From Orientallactaga sibirica (lineage: Eukaryota > Chordata > Mammalia > Rodentia > Dipodidae): DNA of 64,000 bases. Positions 21,801 to 36,500 of the stretch are shown here, in pieces. The DNA is taken from NCBI GenBank assembly GCA_036365145.1, contig JAEOAD010000055.1:2232001-2296000 (forward strand), written 5' to 3'. Below the pieces are notes generated by a model, which saw only the letters and a list, made by a program, of their open reading frames with translations, searched no databases and was not told the origin of the DNA. Each line of letters begins with the position of its first letter. The first letter of the stretch is position 1. The position numbers and the translations under genes were made by a program.

Positions 21801-24800
21801 CTAGTCACAGGCAGGTTGGATAGTGGTCAGGGCCCGCGAGGGAGGCGGCGGGGGGGGGAACACCACACTCATCGGACATCTGTGATTTACCCTGTACATG
21901 ATGGCACTTTTATCTACATCCAAATTACCCAAGGAATAATTATCTTCATTTTTTAGAAGAAAAAAAAAAAACTGGTACAGAGAGGGAAAACGATCTGTCC
22001 AAGGTCACAGAGTGGCTCAGTGGCAAAGCTGTGTCCCTGACCATCACTCTGCCCTCCACAGCTTTCCTCCTCTGGTCAGGTCAGGGTTTATCAGAATGTC
22101 CCCACCGCGAATTTTCCTATGGGGTTGGGGAACCACGCTGCGTTTTCTGGCAGGTGATGCCCCTGCACTCCCAGGATGCTGAGTGCATGTACCTTGTCCA
22201 GAGCTCCCAAAGGCAGATCTCTGTGAGGGTTCAGGACCACAGAGCAAGGGCAGGAGAAGGCAACACTTGTCCTGTGGACAGGTTCTGGCATTATGGGACG
22301 GAGCCGCTCTCCTGCCTCACCTGCATGCTCCATTTCCTCTGGGGTTGCGCCTGTTGGAACACTTACCTTCCGTGACTCCTTCCGAGGCATCAAAATATGA
22401 TGCCTCGCTTTCACTACTTTCCTTCGAATTAAGTGGATCCCCAGTCGCTCCTGGAGGAAGCTCTTTAGCAGTGGCGGGACCCCTGGTGCCATGAGAGGGA
22501 CATAAGATGACTGTTAGCTATCATTTGCTGGGACTTACTATGTGGCACACACTGTTTGAATTGCTTTACATGTATTAATGTAATCTATGCAATTCTGTTA
22601 TCAACCCAAGGAAGTAGGGACCATATTAGTTCTATTACATAGGTAAACAAGGAAAGTGAGGTACAGAGAGGCTAAGAGTCTGCCCAAGAGTGTAGAGTAA
22701 GGATTAGAGTGTCAGAGCAAGCCCAGGATTCTAACGTGCTTCCGGCTCCTGGGTCTTGGACAAGTGACCACAGTCTCCACTGCTGACAGAGCCCTGTGAC
22801 ATTCAGCCTGTGGTGGGAGGGCGAGCCCCGAAGCTGGCCCCACACCTCTCTTTAGATTGGAAGAGGAAATGAGGAAGGCCACATCAGACCCGCTCGGCAA
22901 AGCTGGGTGTGACTTAAAGAGCTCATGCAAGATCTAGAGAATTCAGGATCCCCAACTTGTTTTGCTGAGTGACTCTGAGCTGATCACAGACCTCTCTGAG
23001 CATCGGTTTCCACCCAAGTCCATGGGGACCCTAATGCCTGCCTCCCACAGCTGGCTGTCAGGCAGAGCAGTATGGAGCAGGCGTTCAGTAGTGTCAGCTC
23101 TCCATTCTCCAGGCACCAGGCACTGTCCACCCTGCATGCAGCCAACCAGAGCCCTCAAGAGTGGGAATGGGGCTTCTAGGACTGCTTTCTTGGTACTTGC
23201 TTTGGTGACAGATCTGGGGCATCATACCTCGTGTGTGGGCCACCAGAGGGTTGTTATGGAAGATGAGCTCACAGAGAGAGGGGAAGAGAGCGGCTGGCAG
23301 GATAGCATCCTCCTTCGTGATCTGGAACAAGTTCAGGAGAGACGCTGGCACTTCCTCACCTGTGCTCGGGTGCAATACATCCCAGGCTGGATGCTAGCTA
23401 GTGAGGAACTGGCTATGGAACAGATGCTGCTATGGGCAGGACTCGCTGTGGGCAATGCTTTAGCCTTGCAATGTCACACACAGGGCCAGAACACCTTGGT
23501 CTCCTGTCTTAAGATTCTACCATCATTGATTAATCTTTTCTTTAATTTTTATTTTTTTAGAGAAAGAGAGCAATAGAGAGAACTGGCACGCCAGGACCTC
23601 AGCCACTACAGTTGAATTCTAGACCCTTGTGCCACCTACTGGGCATGTATGACCTTGCGCTTGCATCACCTTTGTGCATCTGGCTTACGTGGGATCTGGA
23701 GAGTTGAACATAGGTCCTTAGGCTTCACAGGCAAGGGCCTTACCACTAAGCCATCTCTCCAGCCCTGATTAATCTTTTTCTTTTCCTTTTGAGCAAGTAT
23801 GTGTAATGTGGTATGTGGGCAGATATGCATGCCCCTTGTGCGTGTGCAAAGAGGCTAGAGAACATGAGGTGTCCTCCCTCCATTGCTCATCTGCTTATTT
23901 CCTGGAAGTGGAGTCTCTTGCTGATTCTGGGCTTGCCATCCTCAAGAGCCCCAGTGACTCTCTGGTCTCCACTCCCTACATGACTGAGGTTACAGGCATT
24001 AATGGTCTCACCCAGCTATTTATGTGGGTGCTGGGGAATCAAATTTAGGTAGTCTCAGCCCCACCCCAACCTCAGGCCCTCATACTTGTGCAGGAAACAT
24101 TCTTAACAATTGAGCAATCTCTCCAGTCCTTATTGCTTTGTTTTTGAGAGTTAGGAATTTTTCTCCTTCTATGCAGTGGACAAAGGGCCTACAGAAAGTA
24201 CTGGGGATACTACTGACAAGATAATAAAAAGAAGCACACAGAGCAATTGTCGCTCAAAGCGCCCAAAGGTTGGCAGGGTGTTAACTTTGATTTCAGGATG
24301 CAATTTGTCTTCCTCAAGTCAAATCTCTGCAACTCAGCCGTTTGTCAGCAGCACTCCTGAAGGCTCCTAGTAGAGGCCCACTTGTCAATGGGATAAGCAG
24401 GATCTCGGCAGGGACACCTCATGCGTGTCTGGAGTCAGACCGCTGTGCCTCTATGTGTAGCTAGCCTGTAAGTGGTGGGCCATGCTAGATGATGAAGGGG
24501 GAAAAGTACACAACGTGTGTTGAGCAGAGGGGTTGAAAAGTGGGGACTACCTTGGAGAGGAGATCTTTCAGCAGAGGAGCAGTGTCAGGGCCATCAGCAT
24601 TTGAAGGGCCAGGAGTGGAGCAGAGGCCTCTCAAAGCCCAGAACTCATGGAAAAGGAATTGAGTTGGATGCAGGGCTACAGGAAGCAAGAGAGTCTACTA
24701 CTGGGAGGGAGGGACGGGAGGCACAAGGGTCTACTACTGGAGGGAGGGGCGGGAGGCACGAGGGTCCATGGCTGGAAAGGGGAGGATACTTAAGTTTGGC

Positions 24801-25949
24801 TGTTGGAGGCTCACTGGTCAGCACTAGATTTCCACTGGGCAATTGACTTATTTGTTCTCATCCACTGTCATTCAGCCAATGTGAATACCTTCTACGTGCC
24901 AAGCACTGCCCTGGGAATGAGCAAACCGGTACATTTTGCCTGCCCTTGAGGAACGCCAGTGAGAAACAAGCACTGAAGATGCAGCTGCACGAGGGAGTGG
25001 ATTTACAACATGTCTGCTGCCACAGAAGAGGGGCATGAATTACTGATTGTGTGAGTGAGTTGGAGAGAAGACAGACAATGTCCCAGAGACCTGAAGGAGG
25101 TGGGCGTAATGTGCAAACCAGTGGGGGAGGGAATGTATGACAGGACACTTGTAGATTAATCCAGACCATTTCCTCCATCCCTGCCACACAGCCAGATGAC
25201 ATCCCCTAGCTTCTGGGCAGCTAGTGTGGCCATGTGACTCCAGTCTATCCAGTGCAATGTGGGTAGAAGAGATGGCTGCTCCTTTCAGGCACAGCGCTCA
25301 CAAAACCTGCACTTCCTCCACTACGCTCTCACTGCTCAGCCATCTACCCACCTACTCACAGGACCCAATAAGGTTCTCAATTGGCCCTTATGAGGAGGAC
25401 AAGGCCATGGTCAGGACAAGGCTGGGTCTCTGAATGACCAGGTGGAAGGAACCAGCCTGGAATACCTGCAAAGGGACTTTGTAAAAGCAAGAAGCAAACT
25501 TGGGTGTGTTCAGTGGCCGAGATGCTCAAGGTTCGTGCCGCGGCCAGTGCTAGTCTAATGCAGAGAGGGGGAGGCCCTGCCCGTTAGGGAGTGTCAGGAA
25601 GGCCAGTGTGGTGAAACAGAGGAAAAGGCTGGTGTGAAATGAGGCTGGTGATGTGAGCAGGAGCCCAGACTAATGCTGAAGATTCTGGTCTTGGGGAAGC
25701 CATGAAGGAGACTGCAGAAATATGAGGATCTAAGTTGGATGAGACATGTTGGTGCATATGGCTGGAGGAAGACAAGGGCCACGAAGCCTGCCAGGTTCAT
25801 GAGCAACTGTGCGGAAGATGGAGCTCTTGCCTGACAACAAAGATCACCAGCTGTCTTTGGACATGGGCTGCTCTGGAGGTGGAGAGAGTCTTTTTTTTTT
25901 TCTTTTTCTAAAAAATTTATTTATTTATTTGAGAGAGAGAAAGAGCCAG

Positions 25950-25997
<48 letters not shown>

Positions 25998-27483
25998 TGT
26001 ATGGGAAAGAGAGAATGGGCACGCCAGGGCCTTTAGTCACTGCAAACGAACTCTACATGCATGTGCCACCTTGTTCATCTAGTTTACATGGGCCTGGAGA
26101 ATTGAACCTGGATCCTCTGGCTTTGCAGGTAAGCACCTTAACCACTAAGCCATCTCTCCAGCTCAGAGGTAGTCTTGAGACCTCCAAGCACAGATAGACA
26201 AGTAGACAGTTGGACAGATTGGTGTAGAATTTAAGTAAGACATCTGCATGGGCATTATAAATTTGGGGATTTGTTCTTCATGGGCCAGTGCACACCTGAG
26301 GTCATCCTTAGGGACAGAGTACAGAGTGAGAGAAGAAAGGGACCAGGAGAGGTGCTGGGGGAGCCTAGCACCTGATCTCCTAGACCATAGGCCAGTAAGC
26401 CTTCAACTCAGTGTTGTGATACATAGAGTCTCTGTTCCAGTGACGCAGCCCTGCTGTTGTAGCCCCAAAGCTGACTGGACAATTTGGAAACAAATAATCT
26501 TAGTGCTTCTTTTCCAATCAAATTTTATTTATGGACTCTGAAATTTGAATTTCATAGAATTTTAACATCATGAAATAGTATCCTTCTTTTAATTTTTAAA
26601 AATAGTTTAAATTATTTATTTACTTGAAAGAGATAATGAGAAAATGGGCAAGCCAGGGCCTCTCGCTCTGTCTTGTTTTAACATGGTTACTGGCCAGCAG
26701 GCTTTACAAGCTGGATAGCAGGCTTTACAAGCAAGTGCCTTTAATCACTGAGCAATTTCCCCAGACCCTTCTTTTAATTTTTCAACCACTTGAAAATGTA
26801 AGACCACTCAGTGCACAAGCTGTACAAAGACCACAAGTTGGCAAATCCAGTCATCTGTTTACTTGGATTTCAGCAGGAGATGCCTTTCTCCTTTATGCAC
26901 ACATAGCCTTTCGTGCTATAGGGGCAGAGCTGAGTAGCTGCAATGGAGTGAGATATTACCTTTATAAAAACCAGTTTGCTAGGCTTGGAGATGTAGCTCA
27001 GTGGTAGAGCCCTCGTCTAGCATAGACAAGGCCCTTGATTCATGAAGTGTTTGCTGACTTATGACCTAGGGTCCAGAAGAGGAGAATGGGCCTTGAGAGG
27101 TGTCTGCTATGAGTATAATGGTGGCATGGGGTTTCTGTGTGCAAATCAGGCACTGCACAACCACTACGTAATGGGAGATGGAGAAGTTAACTGAATGTGT
27201 TCAGGATGCAAGATTCCACTATAGTTAAAATTGGGAGGAATCTGGATGATACACAGGGCACATGTGTTGTATGTTCTGTGACATTAAGCCCTAGTTGAAA
27301 GACATGGATTCAGTGTTGTGGCTGATGTGGTAAGCAGACTCTGGTTTCAGGCTAGCCTGCTCCCTGTGGGCTGAACTGAATACCTAGTGACACATACAGG
27401 TTCTGGTGAGAAATTTAGATTTCTTCCCAACGTAAATATGGGTTAAAACTGAATAAAAGTGACTGTTTTAGACACACGCATGC

Positions 27484-27526
<43 letters not shown>

Positions 27527-30500
27527 GAGAATATGGAGAATGGGCATGTGCCAGGGCCTCTAGCCATTGCAAACAAACTCCAGATGCAACTTCCACTTTG
27601 TCACTTTGTGCATCTGGCTTTACATGGGTACTGGGGAATTGAACTAGGCCAGCAGGCTTTGCAAACAAGTGCCTTTAACTACTCAACCATCTCCTCAGCC
27701 CTGTTTCACTTTTTTTGTACCTGTGCATATGGGTGTACATGTGTGTACAGAGTATGTGTGATTTGGTATATTATGTGTGCTGTGTGAACACTATTTTACT
27801 TTTGACACAAAACTGATAACTGGATATTCTGTGTGTATAAGTTCTGTTTGAAAGCAGAATTAAGCCGGGCATGGAGGTATGCAACTTTAATCCCAGCACT
27901 CGGGAGGCAGAGGTAGGAGAAGCACTGTGAGTTCAAGGCCACCCTGAGACTACTAACATAGTGGATTCCAGGTCAGCCTGGTCTACAGTGAGACCTTACC
28001 TTGAAAAACTAAAAAAAAAAAAAAAAAAAAAAAAAAGAAAGAAAGAAAAAGAAAGCAGAATTGGTTTTATAATTTGTTCCTCTGATAAATCAAACATGAA
28101 GTTCCACACAGGTAGCAGCATTCCTCAGCATGATGAAACGATCATTCATAACTTACTAAGTCTGTCACTTATCAGGTAATATTCTGGATGTTAAGGATCA
28201 GATGTTACTGAAACAAAGTCCAGCACTCAGTAAAATTATATTCTGCTAGTATACCACTGGTAATTGACAAAACAATATTCAAAATATTAGATGTTTGACT
28301 GTCATAAAGAAAAATGCCATTTAAAAGGCTGGGGAGAAGGTCAGTTGGTAAAATGCTTGCTTTAAGAGCATAAAGGCTCCCCAGAACCCTTGTTAAAAAA
28401 AAAAAAAGCTGGGCATTGGGCTGGAGAGATGGCTTAGTGGTTAAGGCATCTGCCTGCGAAACCAAAGGACCCAGGTTCAATTCCCCAGGACCCATGTAAG
28501 CCAGATGCACAAGGGGGCGCATGCATCTGGAGTTCGTTTGCAGTGGCTGGAGGTCCTGACGTGCCCATTCTCTCTTTCCCTCTGCCTCTTCCTCTCTTTA
28601 TCTCTCAAATAAATTTAAATATTAAAAAAAAGAAAGGGAGATGATTCAGAATCTAAACAAGGATCTATGGGCTGGAAAGATGGCTCAGAGGTTAAGTGTA
28701 CTTCCTGTGCAAGCCTGATGGTCTGAGATTACAAGTTCAAATCTCCAAATCCCACATAAAGCAGTTGGGCATGGCCACACGTGACTGTAACCCAGACCTG
28801 CAGGGGAGCAGAGACCCCAGAATCTTCGGAGCCCAGTAAAAAGAGACTTTGGCTCAGAACAAGACCAGGCAGAAGAGACGATTGTGTAGGACACCTGATG
28901 TCCCGCTCCAGCCACCACAGGGGAGCAAGCCTTGCTGCAGGTGAGCGCATGGAGAAACACAAGGACACATACACGTGCATGTACCACAGATCTATATGTC
29001 TGGAAGATATAACCATTCTAAATATAGTTACACCTGAGAATAGACTTCAAAATACCTGGAGCAGGGCTGGAGAGATGGCTTAGGGATTAGGGTGCTAGCC
29101 TGCGAAGCCTAAGGACCCAGGCTCAACTCCCCAGAACCCACATAAGCCAGATGCATGTGGAGTTCACTTATAATGGTTAGACGCCCTGGAGTGCCCATTC
29201 TCTCTCTTTCTCTCTTGCACGCACATACATACATACATACATACATACATACATACATACATGTTAAAAAAAAATACCTGGGCCTAGAGAGATGGCTTAG
29301 CAGTTAAGCACTTGCCTGTGAAGCCTAAGGACCCTGGTTTGAGGCTTGATTCCTCAGGACCCAAGTAAGCCACATGCACAAGATGGCGCATGCATCTGGA
29401 GTTCATTTGTAGTGGCTAGAGGCCCTGGTGCGCCCATTCTCTCTCTATCTGCCTCTTTCTCTGTCTGCCTGTCGCTCTCAAATAAAATAAATAAAAATAA
29501 GCAACAACAACAACAAAAAATACCTGGAGCAAAAGCTACTAGAACTGCAGGAAGAAGAAATCACAAGCATGAGTGGATATTTTCACCCACTGTTCTCAAT
29601 AACTGATTATGGTAGTCAACGCAAGTGTGCCCATAGCCACACTGGTTTGTGATTAACCCTCATGCTCAATTCCCAGCTAGTGGTGCCTTGCTGAAGGAGG
29701 TGTGTCACTGGGGTGAATCTGGAGGTTTTCTACTCTAGACCCCCTGGGTGTTAGCCAGCCAGCTCATGCTTGTGGCTCCTCCTGCTGCTGTGTGATAATG
29801 TGTTCTCAGCTTCCTGCTCACGTCATGCTTTCCCTGCTATGATGAAACAAACGTCCCTTCAAAACTGAAAGCCAAAATCAACTCCTTCTTCCCATAACCT
29901 GCTTCTGGTTGGGTGTTTTGTCCCATCATGAAGAAGTAATTTCTACACTGATGATAATAAGGGTACACAGATCACTGGAGTGACACTGCCAAGGTCCTTA
30001 ATTTTTTTAAATTTATTTTTACTTATTTATTCGAGACAGAGAGAGAGAAAGTGAGAGAGAAAGGGTGCACCAGGGCCTCTAGCCACTGCAAACGAACTCC
30101 AGATCCATGTGCCACCATGTGCATCTGGCTTACGTGGGACCTGGAGAATTGAACCTGGGTCGTTAGGCTTCACAGGCAAGCGCCTTAACTGCTAAGCCAT
30201 CTCTCCAGCCCCCAAGGTCCTTAATTTAAATGACATTTGTCAGCACTGGGTCCCCAACCTGCAAGGACACATTTTTTCACACTTGTCCAAATGCTTTTAT
30301 TTGAAATTTTTCTTTCTTTTTTCTTTTTCTTTTTAGAGAAAGAGACAGAGGGAGAATGAGAATTGGTGCACTAGGGCCTCAGCCGCTGCAATCAAACTCC
30401 AGACACTTGCACCACGTAGTGGGCATGTGCAACCTTGTGCTTGCCTCACCTTTATGCATCTGGCTTATGTGGGACTTGGAGAGAGATTGAACCTGGGTCC

Positions 30501-33500
30501 TTAGGCTTTGCAGACAAGTGCCTTAACTGCTAAGCCATCTCTCCAGCCCTTAAAATTTTTCTTACTGCAACATGGTTGCATGAAACTTGAAATAGTTATT
30601 TCTTTTAAGAGTAACAATGGAATTGTAGTATCAGAATGGCTTGATATTCCAGTCATTGATTTGAAAATAATGAGTAAATTATCATGGGACAAGCAAATGA
30701 AAGATTTGCAGTCAATCTTTTTTATTATTAAGTATGTTAGTACAGGTGCACATTTTTAAGAGCACACAAAATATTAATCAAAATAGATCATAGAGGGGGG
30801 TCACAAAATAAGTTTAATTTAAAATATATATATATGTATGTATATATTTGTTTAAGAGAGAGAGAGAGAATAGGTGAGGCAGGGCCTCCAGCCAATGCAA
30901 ACCAACTCCAGACACATGTGCCACCTTGTGCCTCTGGCTTACTCGGGTCCTAGGGAATCAAACCTGGGTCCTTTGGCTTTGCAGACAAGGGCCTTAACCT
31001 CTAAGCCATCTCTACAGCCTCACAAAATAAGTTAAAATAAATGTCAAAAGAGAGAAACCTGGTGAGAGAATTAATTAGAAATCAACAAAGTTAAGATACC
31101 AAGAAGAGACAGATTCAGGAATTAAACAACTGGCTGCTCAACAATGTACAGGTCAAAAAAACTGCAGGAAAAATTGAAAATATCTTAATTGAATGAAAAG
31201 TAAAGAGACTAAGGAGTATGGCTCAGCAGTAGGGCACAGTCTTCGCATGCATGAGGCCCTGGGTGTGCTCTCCAACACCAAAACATAAATGAGGTGTTCT
31301 CGAGAATCAGAGAGGACACAGATGTTGGACATAGGAGAAACATCTGGAATCCATTCCATGAACTTTCTATCTGTGGTTCCCCCTCCACTTGACTAAGTTC
31401 ACTAATTCAGATCTTAGCCTAAATGCTTTTTCTTTACCTTAATATTAGGTTAGACCACACACTGTACTGTGACCGTGTGCCCAGAGGGAACCCTACTGTT
31501 GACAAGCTCCAAAAGGACAGGGGCCAAATCTTTCTTGTCACATCCTCACACCCAATGCCTGGCACACAGCCTGATACGCAGTGTCAAAAACTACTTTCCT
31601 TACCCTGAGTACCCTGGGGTCCACATTCCTATAAGGTAGGGTCAGAGCAGTTCACATCGCCCACCTCCCATTTATGTCCCCGAGGAAAGAGCAGAGAAAC
31701 AGGCGGTCACCTTATTGTAGGCCAGGCTAAGGTACCTCAGCTCCGGGAAGGGCGGGGCCAGCGTCTGGTTCCTAGCCTTCAGTGACTTCACAGGAAGAAT
31801 CTTGAATATTGGAGGAAGTGAGCATACCTTGGTTGTCTTAGGAGAGGGGAGAAAAAGTCAAAATCAAGGTGTCCTAATGATAATGTTGAGGTGGGCGGTA
31901 GCCAAAGACCCTTCCTATGGGGTGTGGTGAAGAGAATGACCTGTAGAAAGACTTGGCCAAAAAGCCATGTAGCGTCTTAAGGGCCCGGAATTCCCACTCC
32001 AAGTTCTTCGTGTTCACATGGTGAGCTAATTTTCCGGCACCCAAAATTCCAGTTTGAGGTTCTGAGGCCACAGAACATTAAAGCACTATTGCAGACACCC
32101 AAGGCTCCTTGTCTCACCCCATCCTCTGCCCTACAGTGCATGCTGCCTCTTGTGGGCAGCTGGGCTACAGTTTCTCCAGAAGGTGGAGGAGGTGCTGGCA
32201 CTGTTAAGGGGAATTGACTTAGCCAGGACAAGGAGAGCAGGAGGAAGTCTTGGTCTGATGGGCTTGTCTGGCCCATGGCACAGGTTCTGCATTCAGGATG
32301 ACCGGGCAGGTATGTCCTGAATGATTTGAGCCACCTCCGGGAAGCCAGAGGGTGGTGGGGTTCAAGTGGATCACCTGCAGGGTCCCAGGCACTTTCCAAC
32401 AACCCAGACTGCCCCAGGGCCAACATGTGTGATCAAGCAAGAAAACTGCTCGATTAACCATGCCCAAATCAGTTCACTCATGGGTTCCCTAAATTACACG
32501 GGCCCAAAGGACATTACAAAGGTTAGTGGTTAGGTTGCGATGAGCCCAATGTTGGTCTGAGCTCCATTAGCCATCACAGATCTTGAGCAAATCATCCCAT
32601 CTTCTCGTGTTCACTCAGTGAACCTGCTGTGAGCCGAACATCTTGTGTTCTCCTGAGCCAACGTGGAAAGCTACACAAGTGGGACAGGTCAGTCATGGGG
32701 GGAGGGGAAACAAAAACTAGTGATACTCTCTGGAAACACGCATGACTCCGCTCTCCACGCGGCCCACCACAATCTGGGAGGCCAGGGAGGAGTGTGGCAG
32801 TTCCTCCATCATCGCAGGGACATAGGCTGCTATGTGACTCTGGTGGGCCAGCAGCAATCTCCTAGGCCATCTGAAACTTTGGGTCCCATTCCTTTTCAAC
32901 TCTGCACATACACATCTAAGCACTGAAGGAGTGTCTGTCTGAAAGGGAGTTTACAAGGTTGCTTCGCCCTGAATTTTCCTAACTTCTCTCTTCCTTCTTT
33001 AAGGCTGAAGACACTAAAGCGAAAGTAACCAAGACACTGTCCTGATTCCAGGAACAGGGAGTCTTGCAGGCAGATGGGAACTGAGGATGCCTCCTAAGCA
33101 GAAGCAATTACTCCACAGTGGAAACTGGGAACAATCATTGAACCCTCCAGCAATGATGATTTCCTGAGAGCCAGCAGGCTCTCAAACACACAGTGTGGCA
33201 GAGACTGCTGGACTATGCCTCCTCGCCCCACTGCTTCTGTTCTCCCCCATACAGTCCTGAGGCTCTTGTCAGCACCCACGGACAAAGGTTAAGATACGGA
33301 TCCCCCTATTCCTCCCAGTGTGGCCACAGTGGACAATAATTTCCTTTCTTGCTCTGCCACCCTTTGTCTCTCTGATTGGATGGCTGAGTCTGATTGGCAG
33401 GACCTTCTTTAGTCAGGATTGTGGCCTCGGGCTCCAGTAACATCCTTATTTGGAACAAAAGTATGAAAGCTGAAGGGGGCAGATCAGAGTGGAATAAAAA

Positions 33501-36500
33501 AAGAGGAAAGGTGAGCCAGGCGTGGTGGTGCACACCTTTAATCCCAGAGCTCAGGAGGCAGAGGGAGGAGGATCGCCATGATGTCAAGACCACCATGAGA
33601 CTACATAGTGAATTCCAGGTCAGCCTGAGCTAGAGTGAGACCCTACCTCAAAAAAAAAAAAAAAAAAAAAAAAAAAGGAAAGGCCAAAGAACCAGGCTCA
33701 TCACAGCATGCTGGCATGAGGTCATGTCTGGCCCTGTCTTAGAAGGACATACATCTGACCTTTATAGAGATAGACCCTGTAAGTCTCAGCTATCCAGCCC
33801 ATCCTCTAGGTTCTCAGGTGCCAGGCATCTGGGGTCTGACCACTGACAAGCATGCCAATTGCTTTTGATTTCCTTGGTTCCCTGTTTAATAGGCATAAAT
33901 CCCTCTAGCCCACGTGCATGTCTGTGTACAGGGTAATCCTGCTGCTTTTTCCACTCAGGGGGGCGGGGGCAGTCCACACCTCTACACCCTTGAAACCAGA
34001 ATCATGACTGTATAATGCAGTTGTCTGGCCTTTGTGCCATGTTCTTGACATCCCCTACGTGATAAGTATGCCTGTTATTCAGGGTTTCTGGGATTATGTG
34101 AGCATTCTTGCTAATAAGGTGATGGTGGGGTCTGGCCAGAGCTAGTCAGCTGAGACTCTGTGCCAGCCAACCCACTTGGAAGGGAAGGGGGACTACAGAT
34201 TGAATTTGAGAAGGGGCCAATGATTCTCCAACAAAAACTCTAAACTGGGGCTGGAGAGATGGCTTAGCAGTGAAGACACTTGCCTGCGAAGCCTAAGGAC
34301 CCATGTTTGACTCCCCAGATCCCACATAAGTCAGATGCACAAAGGTGAGGCAAGCATAAGGTCGCACATGCCCACTAGGTGGCACAAGCATCTGGAGCTT
34401 GATTTCAGAGGCTGAGGCCCTGGCATGCTAATTTTCTCTCTCTCTCTCTCTTTCTCTCAAATAAAAAATAAAATAAAACCTCTAAACTGAGGCTTGGGTG
34501 AGCTTCCATGTTATGGTCACATCCATGTCGGGAGCTGAGATGCCAGATTCCAGAGAGTGAGAAGCTCCTCTTAGTCTTCATGTTGCTTGTCTTTACTTGT
34601 GTCCTTTGTAATAAAGCTGTAACTGTTCAGTGTGACCCTTCCTTCATAGTAAAGCCGTAAATGTTCAGTGTGACCCTTCCTTTGTAGTAAAGCCGTAAAT
34701 GTTCAGTGTGACCCTTCCTTCGTAGTAAAGCCGTAACTGTTCAGCGTGACCCTTCCTTTGTAGTAAAGCCATAACTGTTCAGCGTGACCCTTCCTTCGTA
34801 GTAAAGCCATAACCGTTCAGGGTGACCCTTCCTTCGTAGTAAAGCCGTAACTGTTCAGGGTGACCCTTTCAGTGTGTAACGTTCAGTGTGACCCTTCAGT
34901 AAAGCCGTAACCGTTCAGCGTGACCCTTCCTTCGTAGTAAAGCCGTAACTGCTCAGTGTGACCCTTCCTTCATAGTAAAGCCGTAACTGTTCAGGGTGAC
35001 CCTTCCTTCGTAGTAAAGCCGTAACCATTCAGCATGACCCTTCCTTCGTAGTAAAGCCGTAACCGTTCAGGGTGACCCTTCCTTCGTAGTAAAGCCGTAA
35101 CCATTCAGCATGACCCTTCCTTCGTAGTAAAGCCGTAACCGTTCAGTGTGACCCTTCCTTCGTAGTAAAGCCGTGACCGTTCAGCGTGACCCTTCCTTTG
35201 TAGTAAAGCCGTAACCGTTCAGCGTGACCCTTCCTTCATAGTAAAGCCGTAACCATTCAGTGTGACCCTTCCTTTGTAGTAAAGCCGTAACCGTTCAGGG
35301 TGACCCTTCCTTCGTAGTAAAGCCGTAACTGTTCAGTGTGACCCTTCCTTCGTAGTAAAGTCGTAACTGTTCAGGGTGACCCTTCCTTCGTAGTAAAGCC
35401 GTAACTGTTAAGCGTGACCCTTCCTTTGTAGTAAAGCCGTAACCGTTCAGGGTGACCCTTCCTTTGTAGTAAAGCTGTAACCGTTCAGTGTGACCCTTCG
35501 TAGTAAAGCCGTAACCGTTCAGCGTGACCCTTCCTTCGTAGTAAAGCCGTAACTGCTCAGTGTGACCCTTCCTTCATAGTAAAGCCGTAACTGTTCAGGG
35601 TGACCCTTCCTTCGTAGTAAAGCCGTAACCATTCAGCATGACCCTTCCTTCGTAGTAAAGCCGTAACCGTTCAGGGTGACCCTTCCTTCGTAGTAAAGCC
35701 GTAACCGTTCAGCGTGACCCTTCCTTCGTAGTAAAGCCGTAACCGTTCAGCGTGACCCTTCCTTCGTAGTAAAGCCGTAACCGTTCAGTGTGACCCTTCC
35801 TTCATAGTAAAGCCGTAACCGTTCAGGGTGACCCTTCCTTTGTAGTAAAGCCGTAACTGTTCAGGGTGACCCTTCCTTCGTAGTAAAGCCGTAACTGTTC
35901 AGGGTGAAAGTAAAGTCGTAACTGTTCAGGGTGACCCTAACGTAGTTCTCAGCGTGACCCTTCCTTTGTAGTAAAGCTGTAACTGTTCAGTGTGACCCTT
36001 CCTTTGTAGTAAAGCCGTAACCGTTCAGGGTGACCCTTCCTTCGTAGTAAAGCCGTAACCGTTCAGTGTGACCCTTCCTTTGTAGTAAAGCCGTAACCGT
36101 TCAGTGTGACCCTTCCTTCGTAGTAAAGCCATAACCGTTCAGGGTGACCCTTCCTTCGTAGTAAAGCCGTAACCGTTAAGGGTGACCCTTCCTTCGTAGT
36201 AAATCTGTAACTGTTCAGGGTGACCCTTCCTTTGTAGTAAAGCCGTAACTGTTCAGTGTGACCCTTCCTTCGTAGTAAAGCTGTAACTGTTCAGCATGAC
36301 CCTTCCTTCGTAGTAAAGCCGTAACTGTTAAGCATGACCCTTCCTTCGTAGTAAAGCCGTAACTGTTCAGTGTGACCCTTCCTTCGTAGTAAAGCCGTAA
36401 CTGTTAAGGGTGACCCTTCCTTCGTAGTAAAGCCGTAACTGTTAAGGGTGACCCTTCCTTCGTAGTAAAGCTGTAACTCTTAAGTTTGACCCTTCCTTTG

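Larger units (their letters stand above)
23767..31710 (-). other. XRRA1: XRRA1 intron between the 31711 and 23228 exons
   Basis: There is no exon, because the flanking exons join in phase. 24180-25890 and 26170-26590 are unique-looking with no recognised gene or repeat. Confidence 0.6.

Noticed and set aside
23322..23359. Upstream acceptor (CACAG at 23360) for the XRRA1 exon
   Set aside because: It would start the exon with two bases of a split codon, while the preceding exon ends in phase 0, so the frame would break. The TTCCAG at 23322 fits the phase and the protein.
22962..23576. 204-residue + strand open frame
   Set aside because: It runs antisense across the XRRA1 exon at 23228-23321 and into a SINE.
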